This document shows, in pieces, positions 9,897 to 20,500 of a stretch of 43,226 bases of DNA. Below the pieces are notes generated by a model, which saw only the letters and a program-made list of their open reading frames with translations, was not told the DNA's origin and did no database searches. Numbering within the stretch: the stretch's first letter is position 1; the number at the start of each line of letters is the position of its first letter. Both the position numbers and the translations under genes were made by a program. The DNA comes from Saprolegnia diclina VS20 (Eukaryota; Oomycota; Saprolegniomycetes; Saprolegniales; Saprolegniaceae): the NCBI RefSeq assembly GCF_000281045.1, contig NW_008246097.1:408362-451587 (forward strand). Direction: 5' to 3'.

Positions 9897-12275
9897 ATGG
9901 ATCCGTCGCGGGACGTTGGGGCGCGCGTCGAGGTCTACTGGGCGACTGAAGCCGACTGGTTTCAAGGAACCATCCAAGAGTACGATGCGCAGGTCGGGTA
10001 CCGCGTCTTGTACGACGACGGCGACGAGCAGTGGGAAGACGCCACCAACACCGAGCGTCTCCACGTGCTGCGGGAGACGAGTGTTGACCACGACGTCGAG
10101 GCCATGGAGCCGCCGGGTGACGACGCGGAAGACGACGTCGTCGTCGGTGCCATGGAGCCGCCGCCAGATGAGTTGACCGACGAGGACGTATACCTTCGAG
10201 CGTCCAGCGCCAACGTCGCCACCATGTTCAAAGTGGAAACCACGTCCGAGGCATTACGCGAGATGATACCCGCCCAAGCAGCGACAGCCTTCTCGCCGGA
10301 TTCCGAAGCCATCGCACCTACAATCCCCGACCAACGACACACGACTGTGGCTGCGCTACCCCTTCCACAGTCGACCTCAACGACACCAGCAGGCACCAGT
10401 GCCAGAAGCAACCTCACGGACGACGACGACTCGTCATCAGTCGATTGGACACCGGCTCCTGTAGCAACTCGACCTGCCTTCAGCCGCCACCATGTAATCT
10501 CAAACGCGTACGAAGCCGACATCGGGGCGATTCACATACCGTCGACGAGCCAGATACGGCCGCCAGCCGAGCCGCTGGCGCTTCGACGGCACGCCGGCCC
10601 TGGCATCGCCATTTTGCAAGGCCGTGTTGAGTACCTTCGCAGTGAGCTCGACACGATCTACAGCGCGTTCGTCAAGGTATCATTCGTCGCGCCAGGTCCA
10701 GGCAACGTCATGCTGCGCTGCAAGACCGTGCTGTACACGACGCCGGTGGTCTCGGCGAGCGCTCGGCCGACGTGGAGCGACGCTGCTTGGCGCTACGAGA
10801 TCCCCAACGAATACGACATGAAACCCTGGGCCTCGCTGCGCGGCGACATCCTCCTCGCGGTCTTTGATCACACTCCGCACACCAACCTTTTTGTCGGTCA
10901 ACTGCTGGTGCCGGTGGCGTCGCTTCTCGACGATGACTGCCCCGAGGGTCTCCAAACGCGCTTTGACGAAGAGTATGCACTCACCTCGCGGCAAGGCAAG
11001 GTCCTTGGCGGTCTCTACCTCCGCCTCTCGCACCAACTGCAGCTGCCACCAAGCGATGCATCGCCCGCACTTGCAACCACCACAAAGAGCCCGATAGCGC
11101 CAAAGAACCCACTCAAGAAGAAACCCCCAACAGCAACAGCAAAGCGCAAGCACGTGGCCAGCCCCGCCATCAACCGCTCCAAGCGCGCGATTGAAATCGA
11201 ACGGGAGAACGCTGCCATCAAGAAGCGCGTCGCGGCAGCAAAGGGTTGCGCCGTCAAGCTGCCTACCGTCCCGCAGGGTGTTGCAACCCACCGCGCCCAT
11301 TCGAGCGTGAACCGGCAACGCGAACTCGCAGCGATTGACGCCGAGAACCGGCGACTTGCCGCGCGCCGCATCCCGAAACCAAAGCCATCGACTGTGATGG
11401 AGCTTAGTGAAAGTGAGACCAAGACGACCAAGCCACAGCGCGTCGATTTGGAGAGCCAAGCCACGTACGTTGTGCAGGTCGAGCTCACGACGGCGGTGGC
11501 GGCGCTGCAGCACGAGATTGCCGGCCTCCAACAAGACGTGTTTGCTGCCAAAGCATCGCTCTCACGGTACACGATCAGCAACGCCAAAGACGTCCGGGCC
11601 GTTGAGACCCTCCAGCGCGCTTGCGACCGCGCGCGGGCTGCATCAAGCAAGCGCGACGCCGCCCACAAACCGTCGAGCGCGAAAGGGCGAAGCGCAACAC
11701 CAAAGGCGGCTGACGAAGCGCCAGAAAAGGCGCGGCACCTTGCCCTTCTCGAGCAAGAACACGCCGCCGTCACCAAGGAGCGGCAAGACCTCTTGGCGCA
11801 CGTGCGTGCGTTGCACGCCGACGAATGCGACGTACAAGAGGTGCTGAGTAAGCTCGAGAACGATTTGGGGCGGGCCGACCGCCGCCGACTCTACTTGAGC
11901 AACCCTACGGCCGGTGAGCTCGACGACGACGAGCAAGCCATGCTCCAGAGTGCGTGGAGTGAAGTGACGTCCTTGAAGGTACACGTTGCTGCACTCGAAG
12001 AGCAAGTCGACCGAAGCGACGGCAGCGCCAGTGTCAATGCAGCCGGAGACGATGGCGCCGCAAAGCTCGAGGCAAGAAGAGCCAAGGAAACGCAGCTTCA
12101 GATGCAACGAGACGCATATCGGGCTCAGTACGAGGCCCTTGTGCGCGCCAAGACGGTCGAGACACTTCGCCAAAGTGTGCTCGAGATGCAGCACATGCTT
12201 TTGCTGTGCGAACGCGAAGAGAAGACGATGGCGGCCGCCACGTACGCATTTCTCTTCTTTACGATGCGAGCTTAG
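9897..12275 (+). CDS. Tudor-like / C2 / CFAP97-like coiled-coil protein
   Basis: Continuous frame of 792 aa from ATG 9897. Residues about 8-60 read as a Tudor-like reader (GARVEVYWATEADWFQG, then YDDGDEQWED). After a disordered linker, residues about 242-380 form a C2-like beta sandwich (VMLRCKTVLYTTPVV, then ILLAVFDHTPHTN, then VGQLLVPVASL). Residues about 420-500 contain two units of the type INRSKRAIEIERENAAIKKR and VNRQRELAAIDAENRRLA, which resemble the CFAP97/Hemingway motif of ciliary proteins. Long coiled coils follow to the C-terminus. A role in flagellum assembly or the axoneme is inferred. The 3' end is uncertain: a possible 34-nt intron (12239-12272) would give a slightly different end, and another open frame runs to 12394. 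Confidence 0.75.
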   Translation: MDPSRDVGARVEVYWATEADWFQGTIQEYDAQVGYRVLYDDGDEQWEDATNTERLHVLRETSVDHDVEAMEPPGDDAEDDVVVGAMEPPPDELTDEDVYLRASSANVATMFKVETTSEALREMIPAQAATAFSPDSEAIAPTIPDQRHTTVAALPLPQSTSTTPAGTSARSNLTDDDDSSSVDWTPAPVATRPAFSRHHVISNAYEADIGAIHIPSTSQIRPPAEPLALRRHAGPGIAILQGRVEYLRSELDTIYSAFVKVSFVAPGPGNVMLRCKTVLYTTPVVSASARPTWSDAAWRYEIPNEYDMKPWASLRGDILLAVFDHTPHTNLFVGQLLVPVASLLDDDCPEGLQTRFDEEYALTSRQGKVLGGLYLRLSHQLQLPPSDASPALATTTKSPIAPKNPLKKKPPTATAKRKHVASPAINRSKRAIEIERENAAIKKRVAAAKGCAVKLPTVPQGVATHRAHSSVNRQRELAAIDAENRRLAARRIPKPKPSTVMELSESETKTTKPQRVDLESQATYVVQVELTTAVAALQHEIAGLQQDVFAAKASLSRYTISNAKDVRAVETLQRACDRARAASSKRDAAHKPSSAKGRSATPKAADEAPEKARHLALLEQEHAAVTKERQDLLAHVRALHADECDVQEVLSKLENDLGRADRRRLYLSNPTAGELDDDEQAMLQSAWSEVTSLKVHVAALEEQVDRSDGSASVNAAGDDGAAKLEARRAKETQLQMQRDAYRAQYEALVRAKTVETLRQSVLEMQHMLLLCEREEKTMAAATYAFLFFTMRA

Positions 12276-12617
12276 AGACGATGTATAGCGCCGAAGCCGA
12301 TGCTGTCGTGCAAGACGCAGCGATGGCATTCGAGCGTCAATTTCGCGCCGAGCAAACGGACACGGACATTCTCTTCAAGGTCACGACACTCTAACTGCGT
12401 ACAAGATGAAATATGCCATTTTAAGCCAAGAAAGGAGACTCATCAAGGGTTTCTACTATTGTAGTTGAAGGATACAACGAAAGCGAATGTCCGAGGCCAT
12501 CCATGGTGCATGTCGTGCAATGTACGATCGAACACCATGACAAAGTAGACGAGGTCCGTCGAGTGTATCGTTATGTTGGCAAAAACTGTGCAAGGACCTG
12601 TCACGATCCAAGAACGA
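12276..12617. other. Convergent intergenic region
   Basis: This 342-bp stretch lies between the end of the Tudor/C2 gene and the stop of the minus-strand secreted-protein gene. A coding-like frame continues to 12394 (Ala/Glu/Asp-rich) and may be a terminal exon of the upstream gene; I could not find a convincing intron to join it. The rest appears to be 3' untranslated sequence. Confidence 0.4.
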
Positions 12618-13031
12618 CTAAAAGCCATTTTTCTTCGGCTTGGAGTCAAAGCGAGGAATGCCGAGATTGTCGTTGTCGAGCATGTGGTTGTCGAGTGGCA
12701 GGTCGAATTTGTCGTCGCCACGCGGCAGGCCGAGCGCTTCGTTGTCGAGCAGGTCACGCTGGCGCAATTTCGGGTTCAAAATGGGCCGCGTGATCGGCTT
12801 GGCCGATGGAGCCGCCGCGCATTGGCCGAGGACCGCGACGAAGAGGGCGAGCGCAAGGAAGCGAGGCATCATCATGGTGCTACGGCACTCGGTGTAAATG
12901 ACGTGGCGCAATGAAAGATGTAGTACCAGTTGAATTGGAAAACGAAAAGTGAAGCTCGAGTTGGCGGCGCGATGGCAAAGTTGTGTTTGGGTCTTTGCGA
13001 CGGATTGCAAGGTGCGCGGGATGAGTAGGGA
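12613..13031 (-). repeat. Inverted duplication, arm 1 (secreted-protein gene plus promoter)
   Basis: Reverse complement of 14662-15065. It covers about 155 bp upstream of the start codon, the whole coding region and 5 bp after the stop. The arms are almost identical apart from a 15-nt insertion in this arm, and homology stops sharply on both sides. Confidence 0.88.
12618..12875 (-). CDS. Small secreted protein, copy 1
   Basis: 85 aa from ATG 12875. A clear signal peptide (MMMPRF, then an Ala/Leu/Val core ending near CAAA at residue 22) is followed by a short polar chain with two related segments, LLDNEALGLPRGDDKF and MLDNDNLGIPRF, and a basic end, SKPKKNGF. There is no Cys after the signal region and no known domain. 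Compared with copy 2 it has five extra residues around LDNHM. LRQRDLL near residue 40 superficially resembles a translocation motif but is not a true RxLR. It could be a secreted peptide precursor or candidate effector; that is inferred only from size and signal peptide. Confidence 0.7.
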   Translation of the reverse strand: MMMPRFLALALFVAVLGQCAAAPSAKPITRPILNPKLRQRDLLDNEALGLPRGDDKFDLPLDNHMLDNDNLGIPRFDSKPKKNGF

Positions 13032-13405
13032 TCACTGCAACGACACTGGTCGTGAATCTCGTCGTTTGAAGAAAGTGCAACCTCCCGCAGACTCGTGATT
13101 CTGCGCCAAGCAAAAGAAGATACTGCAGTACAGTTGCTGCTGCATTGTCGAGGAGTTGGCGATAATTTGGATGGTTTGGATCGAGAACGCCATCCAAACT
13201 TGGTCGTTGAGGCTCGGCGAAGCTTGGTATCGCAACGAAGAGGACCGTACGTTGCTGGTGGCGACTCTAGTTGCCGCCGCAAGCTTGGAGCGACAATAAG
13301 TCGTGTTGCCCAGCGGATTCACAGGGTCCTATTTAGTGCTGACCAATCAGAGAACGTCCTGACATTGGAAAGCACCAATCAGAGCGCGCTTGCTCATTCG
13401 GCGTG

Positions 13406-13876
13406 ATGGCAACAACGGACTTCGAGGTCCGGCGGCTCGCGTCCTCCGACGTCGCTGCGACGCGTCGGCTCAACATGGCTGCGCTGCCAGTCCCAGTGGC
13501 CGAGCACGCCTACAAGGACGCTATTGCGAGCCAGATGAGCTGGGTTGCTGTCCAGCGCTCCTCGAATGCTCTCGTCGGCGCCATCCTCGTCGAGCCCGAA
13601 GGCGACGGTACTGCGTGTATTCGGACGTTGGCCGTTGACATTCGCCACCGAGCCAAAGGCGTTGGATCCCTCCTGCTTCAAACGGCGGTTGACAGCTGCG
13701 CTTCGTATGCGCGTATCTACCTGCACGTGCAAGTCGAGAACGCGGACGCGATCCAAGTGTACAAGCGCGCCGGGTTCATCGTCGAATCGCATGTACCCAA
13801 CTACTACCGGCGCGTCGCCTGCACTGACTGCTACATCATGGCACTATATGGTACTGCGGCCTACGCAACCGAGTGA
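13406..13876 (+). CDS. GNAT-family N-acetyltransferase, NAA50-like
   Basis: 156 aa, single exon. The start is the ATG at 13406; a GTG just upstream is ignored. The protein fits one GNAT domain: an N-terminal helix with RRLNMAALPVPV, strand 4 IRTLAVDIRHRAKGVGSLLL (the R-x-x-G-x-G/A acetyl-CoA loop appears as RAKGVG), then IYLHVQVENADAIQVYKRAGF and VPNYYRR near the C-terminus. The LPVP-like element, YLHVQ and NYYRR are hallmarks of N-alpha-acetyltransferase 50, which acetylates N-terminal Met peptides as part of or beside NatA. A different small GNAT is possible. The gene lies between the two inverted copies of the secreted protein. Confidence 0.83.
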   Translation: MATTDFEVRRLASSDVAATRRLNMAALPVPVAEHAYKDAIASQMSWVAVQRSSNALVGAILVEPEGDGTACIRTLAVDIRHRAKGVGSLLLQTAVDSCASYARIYLHVQVENADAIQVYKRAGFIVESHVPNYYRRVACTDCYIMALYGTAAYATE

Positions 13877-14195
13877 AGAACGCGCGAACACTGCGTGCTC
13901 ATGACACGCGAGACAAGTCGCTCGCCTCAAACGCTACTTACATCAAGAGCACTCGCCAGGCCAGTTATACGTATGATTCAAACGCGTTTGATCTTGTGTG
14001 CATGTTGGCTACTGCCGAAACGCACCTGTTTTGCCAGATTTTCTCCCTTGCGCGGGAGCACCACCATACGCACCATCCATCACCAACAGCCCAACGCAAA
14101 CCTTTAAAATATCGTTCTGGTTCATACGTTGTCTCTCGTGCATTGCTCTCACATTCATTGCCCCGTCCCTTATTAGCACACACCAACCCACAGCA
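13877..14195. other. Intergenic between the acetyltransferase and a possible small gene
   Basis: 319 bp of lower GC with a C/T-rich end (14140-14195) just before the ATG at 14196, including a TTCATTGCCCC element that resembles the initiator-type core promoters of oomycetes. Nothing else is supported. Confidence 0.35.
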
Positions 14196-14551
14196 ATGGC
14201 TAGTCGACTTGCTTACTCTGCGGACTTAGCGCGTAAAGGTATCGGACGCATTTGCCAAGCCTCGTCGAACGAGATGCTGTGCGGGCAAGCCAAATGTTGC
14301 AGTCAACAACACTTTGATCCCAGCAATTTTGTTCTCTCGTTCGCTGTAGTTTTGCTGCTGATGAAAGATTGAGCTACGTGGGCCTAAAGTGACACCTCCT
14401 GCTCGCTCCTCGGCAACAGGTCACGGTCCATTTGCCTAGCTACGATCGTCTTTGTTGCGACACGAGTCTGAGCCTCATCCGTCGCATTGGATTGACCAAA
14501 GCCATCGAGATTCTTGCACTTGCGTCACGTCGGCTCGCAACTACACTGTAG
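14196..14551 (+). CDS. Possible small two-exon gene, unknown product
   Basis: Weak model: exons 14196-14345 and 14420-14551 (93 aa) joined across a 74-nt GTAG...CAG intron in phase 0. The second exon has a natural-looking composition (PSYDRLCCDTSLSLIRR) and the ATG is preceded by a C/T-rich, promoter-like stretch. No homology was recognised, the intron is longer than most in this window, and without splicing the first exon would end in a short hydrophobic tail at 14372. It could be spurious. Confidence 0.3.
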
Positions 14552-14661
14552 TTGCTTTTCTTTTAACGTTATGATGGGCATCAGCCCGAGACTGCGGTGG
14601 TTTGTACTCGATCCGAAGATGAAATGAAAGAGCTACTACAAGGGTCGTACCCGAGTGGCGT

Positions 14662-15065
14662 TCCCTACTCATCCCGCGCACCTTGCAATCCGTCGCAAAG
14701 ACCCAAACACAACTTTGCCATCGCGCCGCCAACTCGAGCTTCACTTTTCGTTTTCCAATTCAACTGGTACTACATCTTTCATTGCGCCACGTCATTTACA
14801 CCGAGTGCCGTAGCACCATGATGATGCCTCGCTTCCTTGCGCTCGCCCTCTTCGTCGCGGTCCTCGGCCAATGCGCGGCGGCTCCATCGGCCAAGCCGAT
14901 CACGCGGCCCATTTTGAACCCGAAATTGCGCCAGCGTGACCTGCTCGACAACGAAGCGCTTGGCCTGCCGCGTGGCGACGACAAATTCGACCTGCCATTC
15001 GACAACGACAATCTCGGCATTCCTCGCTTTGACTCCAAGCCGAAGAAAAATGGCTTTTAGTCGTT
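14662..15065 (+). repeat. Inverted duplication, arm 2 (secreted-protein gene plus promoter)
   Basis: Partner of 12613-13031, separated by about 1.6 kb that contains the acetyltransferase gene. It includes the presumed promoter, coding region and stop; the match breaks down within about ten bases after the stop codon. One silent T/C change and the 15-nt length difference are the obvious coding differences. Confidence 0.88.
14818..15060 (+). CDS. Small secreted protein, copy 2
   Basis: 80 aa from the first of three consecutive ATG codons at 14818. It has the same signal peptide and mature chain as copy 1, except for a five-residue deletion giving FDLPFDNDNLGIPRF and one Leu-to-Phe change. The mature part is short, charged, cysteine-free and ends in KPKKNGF. 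Because about 155 bp upstream are also duplicated, both copies probably share regulation. Role unknown; a secreted peptide or effector-like protein is possible. Confidence 0.7.
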   Translation: MMMPRFLALALFVAVLGQCAAAPSAKPITRPILNPKLRQRDLLDNEALGLPRGDDKFDLPFDNDNLGIPRFDSKPKKNGF

Positions 15066-15363
15066 ATTGGACCTTGTACCGACAAGTCCCACCAGAGTTT
15101 TGTTGCGAATACATTGACTCCATGAATTTTCTTTCCAATGATATTTGCTATGAGCAGACGCGGGGACTTGAGTCCGCCACGTGACTACTGACTCGCAGGA
15201 TGAACATACTGAGCTTGTCCGCACTTGGCTGTCGACGGTCCCGTGTCTTGAGCCGGCACAAAAACAAGAGTGCGCTTTCTCGCAATGTGATTGGCTCATG
15301 CAAGTGACATGTCGCAGCCGGGCGGTCCGATTGGCGTCGGTCGCACTTCAAATTGACGCAGAG
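15061..15363. promoter_or_regulatory. Upstream region of the hydroxylase-sulfotransferase gene
   Basis: 303 bp between the secreted-protein stop and ATG 15364. It holds CCAAT-type sequences on both strands (TCCAAT near 15135, GATTGG near 15291 and 15330). The reading frame of the next gene stays open upstream to an in-frame ATG near 15299, so a longer N-terminus remains possible. Confidence 0.35.
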
Positions 15364-17248
15364 ATGGCTCCACGCATCGGCGAGATCCCGCTGTCCGAGA
15401 AGGAGGCGCCGACCGTCGCGCTCGCTGAGCGCAGCCACCTCGGCGACCTCGTGTCGCTGCGCGCGACCGACGTCGACGTGCGTCCGTTCCAGGAGCGTCT
15501 CCAGCGCATGGAAGAGACCATGGACATTTGGAACCCGGAGCAACAAGTCAACAACGTGCCGATGCGGCGGTCGGGCCACGACGGCTGGGGCATTGGCAAG
15601 ATCATGCTCATCTTCGCGGACGACTACCTCAAGCACCTCTACCATTTCCCGTGGCTCGACCAGTGGCGCGACCTCCTCTTCCCGTTCTTCGAGGCGCTCA
15701 ACGTCCCGCCCGAGCGCGTACGTCGCCCGTACTCTTCTGTTCAATGGATTCACAGGTTGTAGGTCATTCGGTGCTTGTTTGCGCGCATGCCGGCGGGCTC
15801 GGTCATTCCCGTGCACCACGACACGGGCGCATGGGTCGCCCACTGCCACCGCGTGCATTTGCCCATCATTACGAACGACCAAATCGACTTCAAGGTACTA
15901 AAGCTTTCGAGTCTTATAGAACCAACTAACTCGCTTCATGGCTTGTCTAGGTGGGTCTGGACGAAGATGCGATGACGCGCGTCGAGTTTGCCCAAGGCAA
16001 CGTGTACGAACTCAACAACGCGAGCAAGCACATGGTCGAAAACAAGTCGAGTGAAGCGCGCGTGCACTTGATCTTTGACTACGTCGACGCCGACTTTTCT
16101 CTTGCGTCGCTGCCGCTGCGCAAGCTTGCGCCCGGCACCGTCCTCCACCAGACGCGGCGGACGGTCGACATGTCGTCCGAGTTTGGCGCGCGCCCGACGC
16201 CGTCGTTTTGCATCATTGGCGCGCAAAAGGCGGGCACGACGTCGCTCTACGACTACATCACGCAGCACGACCTCGTCGTGCCGGCCAACCGCAAGGTACA
16301 TTAGCTTTGGCTTGCGATAGAGTGAAATGTTGTTGTTTTTGGTTTAGGAAACGCACTACTTGGACTGGCGCTTTGATCCGAAGCTGCCACCGATCGAGAC
16401 GCCGGAAGGCCAAGCCGCGCACTTGGCCATGTACCAGCGCTTCTTCCGCATGGACGTCCTCGGGCCGTGTCCGTCGGTGCTCTCGGGCGAAGCGACGCCC
16501 AGCTACCTTCTCGGCGGCTCGGTTGTCATTCGCCGCTTCCAAGCGCTCATGCAAGGCGCCAAGATCCTTGCGACGCTGCGCAACCCGGTCGACCGCGCGT
16601 TTTCCCACTACAACATGACGGCCGACCCCGTCGGGAACCCCGAGCAGCTCAAGAACCGGTGCGGAAAGTGTGGTGGCCTTGGCAACTGATCACCGTCTTA
16701 GGGGCCACCATGCGCTCGGCGGCAAGAGCTTTGAGCAAGTCGTCGACGCCGAAATCGCCGAGCTCCAGGCGCTCGGCGTGCACCCAAATATGTCGTTTGA
16801 TGAATTCGACCGCGTCTACCTCCAGACGCGCCTGGCGTTCCAGCACGGCGGTCACTCGTTCATTGGCCGAGGTATCAACACAAGTGTCGAGCGGTCAAAT
16901 GAAGCGCTGAGGTTAGGGCTCTACGCGCTGCAGCTCCAGGGTTGGTTTGAAGCGTTCCCGAAGGACCAGCTCCACATTGTCAACATGGACGACATGAAGA
17001 CGTCGTCGGGCTTGCACGTACTACGCTATGTCGCGTGTCGCATAGTATTGACGAATTCGTAGGCGGTGATGAAGGACGTGTTTGCGTTCTTGGAGCTCCC
17101 ACCCTATGTGATCGAAGACAGCAGCGCCAAGAACACACGCGCATACGGCGCGCTGCACCCCGACACCCGCGCGCGTCTCGAGGCGTTCTACGCGCCCTTC
17201 AACCAAGCGCTCGCGACCATGCTCGGCCGCCGCTCGTTCGCCTGGTAG
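15364..17248 (+). CDS. Bifunctional aspartyl/asparaginyl beta-hydroxylase - sulfotransferase fusion
   Basis: Six exons: 15364-15717, 15763-15894, 15951-16295, 16348-16658, 16702-17017 and 17063-17248 (547 aa), with introns of 43-56 nt. Residues about 60-210 are an AspH-type 2-oxoglutarate/Fe(II) dioxygenase: PVHHDTG (H136 or H137 as iron ligand), the distal histidine in NNASKHMVEN (H189) and ARVHLIFDYV, where R199 should bind 2-oxoglutarate. Residues about 240-547 are a sulfotransferase of the heparan-sulfate type: IIGAQKAGTTSLYDYI with K255 in the PAPS 5'-phosphosulfate loop, KETHYLDW, GEATPSYL, and LRNPVDRAFSHY as the 3'-phosphate site. Both domains look intact. There is no signal peptide or membrane segment in this model, which is odd for a carbohydrate sulfotransferase. 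A read-through of two genes is unlikely because one exon (15951-16295) carries the end of the first domain and the P-loop of the second. Confidence 0.88.
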
Positions 17249-17535
17249 TCGACTAGTAGTGTCTCTAAAGAGGCTGCCCCCAATCCACGTGCTACCTTGT
17301 GACAACCCCGTGGTTTGGCGGAGAATACAATGTCGACAGTCCAACTTTACTCGGGTGATGAGCCGACTCGAGCCGGGTCTCCAGTAGACTGTAGAAGACT
17401 CGGCCCCTCGACGGGACGCTTGCCTGTCCTTTGTGTGCTGCTTGTGTGCTTGCGGGACGTCGTACGAGATAACGCGGTGGCTTTGGCCCACCCCAACACG
17501 GTGGACGTGGAGCCAAGCAAATAACGAGACGTCTA

Positions 17536-20500
17536 TTACGCCGTGACGTGTACGAGGTACTCGACGGGGAAGAAGACGGTGAGCGGTCGCTGGCCGTCGC
17601 GCTGCAGAATGAACCGAAACCGGTTCAGATCGTAGATACCAGGCGCGCCAAAGACCGCGGTCAGCGGCACGTCGACAAGCGACCCGGGCGGCAGCGCCGT
17701 GAACGTGCGCCGCGTGACACCCGCCCAAAACACACGAGCGGTCGTCGTGGTCGCTGCCGACGACGCGCGGACGCTCGGGTGCTCTTCTTCCGGCACGAGC
17801 GTCTCGAGCGTAAACGTGATGGGCGGCGACGCTGCCGACGCGTCATTGCGCAAGTGCAGCGTCATGGGCACGGCGCCAAGACGCACGGTCGGCGCAAAGT
17901 CGAGCGTCATCGTCAGCGGACACGCGTTGGACGAGGCAGTGTACGGTGTGCGCACTTGCACGTTCAGGACGCTCGAGTGCCCCACGCAGCGCTTGCGCTG
18001 GAGGCCATTGACGACGGGCCCGGTGCCCGCCCACTGCACGACCACATGCAGATCCATCTACCGTCATATCCATGAGCCTTCCAAGATTCGTCCACGAATG
18101 AGTACCTCGGGGTGGAGCAAGGCATCGGGTGTCGTCAGCGGCACGTGCTCGAAGGCCGGCACCGCGTCCTGGCCGTCGTCGCCGTGGGTCTGCTTGTTGT
18201 CGCGTCGCACGCTCTGGATCGACCGGAGCAGCTGCGCCTTGTTGCCGCCCTGCTCGAGCGCCTTCTTGCGTTTGAAGTCGAGCACCCGCTCGGCCGCGTG
18301 CTGTAGCGTCAAGAATGTCAACACCGGGTACGCAGGCAGTGCCACGCTTGGCGAGAGCGGTATGCTGTGCAGCACCGACTCGGACCCGTGCCGGGGCACC
18401 AGCCGAAAGTACAGCGTCGACGTCTCTTGCCACTGCAGTGACGTGCCGGAGCGCAAGGTCGACGCCGGTTCCTGCAGCGGTTCAAACGGGACGAGGCACC
18501 ACTGGTGACTGTACGCGATCGCATTGGCCACGTTCATGGTCGGCGTTGCCTCCTTCGTGCCGTCCTTGCGCGCGTTGGCCACCTATAAGGTCTCACACAC
18601 ATGTCCTCGAGGCATCCGCGTCTCGTACCGTTAGCGCGAGCACGTACTCGCCAGACCGGTTGTAGCTCGGGTGAATCGCGTGCGAGAGCTGAAGGCAAGA
18701 GAGCGTCTCGGCCTCGAGCACCAACGGCACCACGCGCCCGCCGTTGTAGCGGAATAAGAACCGGACGGTTTGCGTGCCCACGTGCTGGCTCTGGCACACG
18801 AGCCGCATCGACACCGACGCCCCCGGCGCCAACGCAAAGTCATCGAGCGTCGTGACGTGGCCGAGCGCGCCGACGGCATGGCACGACGTCTCGAGGGTAT
18901 ACGCCCACTCGCTGCAGACGATCGTGAGCTCGGTCAAGGGAGCCACGCCGTGGTTGGACAGCGTCAGCGAGAGGAGAAGGACCTCGCCCTCCATGCAAAC
19001 CAGCGGGTCGGGTACCGCTTTGCCGTCCTCTTGCGTGAGCGAGACCCCGAGCCACGGCAGTTGCGGTTTGATGTCGCAGCGCGTCGCGTCGTTGGGGGCC
19101 CGCACACGGTTGGCACGGTGCTGGAGCGAGTCTTGGAGCAAAATGCCCGGGAGCTTGAACGAGTGCTCGCCATGAACCGCCGTGTTGAGCGCCCAGCGCA
19201 CGCCGAGGATCTCGACGCGGCCAATGGCTTGCGGCAGCAGTCGCAGGCGGACCTTGGTATCGGCGAACGGTGCCATGGTCACGTCTTGGTACTCGACTTG
19301 GACGGCGTTGTGGGTGGCCGATGGAAATTGGTCGTCGCCGACGTGGCCAAAGAGGTGCAACTGCGACAGCACCACGTCGCACGCCAAGTGGTTCTTCATC
19401 TCAAACTCGACGTAGATCCATTCGTGGACAATGTACGCCTTCAAGCCCGCTTTCAACGGCTTCTTGTTGCGCGATGGCAGCTGCAGGGCCGTCGACGACG
19501 CGGTCGCGAGTTCGCGCCAATGTGTCTTGTGCGTCGCAAGCGCTTGGATCTTCTCCTCGCGCACGAGTAGCAACTGCGTGTGCTTCCACGCGGCGTCGTC
19601 CATGTCGACCGGACTCGCCGGTCCAACGGCATTCAACGGCGCAAAGACGACGACCGACGCGTCCGTGATCGCAGGGATCGCGAGGTTCTTGACCAGGAGG
19701 ACCTTCTGCGCGCCGTCGGCCGTCTCGAGCAAGTGAAAGTCGGGCAGCGCGTCGGCGTCCTGGAGACACTCGGAGACCATATCGTAAAACTCAGCGAGAA
19801 GCTGCTGCTGCTGCGCTTTCGTGTGCCGTCCCGACCCGATGCGCGTCAGCAAGAGCGCGATCGCTTGCTGCGGGTGCGAGAGCGAGTAGAGCTGCTTGGC
19901 CAACGTGCCCGTGATGTGGTCGTCGACGGCAAACCAGCGCGAGTTGGCATACATGGAGCGCGCGCACGCATAGCAGCGCGCGGCGTGGGGCGTGTACCCC
20001 ATCGTCGCGTACACGTGGCCGGCCATGACCATGCGAAACCCATATTTCCGGAATTTGGCGGTCCGCGACCGCAAATCGCAAAACGCTGCGCGCTCGAGCA
20101 AGACGGCCGCGCAGATGCCAAAGCTCGGCTGGCTCGGGTCGGTCGCCGACGACCCGCGGATGAGGGCTGCGGACGCGGCGTCCATGAGGTCGGACGTTGG
20201 CGCCAGCTGGAAGAGGGCCGTGTACATGTCGCTGGCGAGGATCGCGGTGCGGGTCGCGTGGCGCACGGTCGACACTTGCGGCGACGTGAGTCCGAGGCGC
20301 GCATAGATCGCGATGCAGCTCTCGATCGCGTTGTGGATCTGGGGCAAGGACCCGCGGAGCAGAAAGAGGCAGAGCGCAATGCACTCGTTCGCGTGCGCGC
20401 AATGCAAAAGCGCCTTGTCGGTCTTGTAGTCGTCGCGCGCGAGCCGGTACATGGAGAGCGCGAGATCGTAGTCGTGGATGCAAAACGCCATGTCGGCGAG

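Noticed and set aside
12618-15060. RxLR-type effector call for the small secreted proteins
   Set aside because: LRQRDLL does not match RxLR and there is no downstream EER; only a signal peptide is supported.
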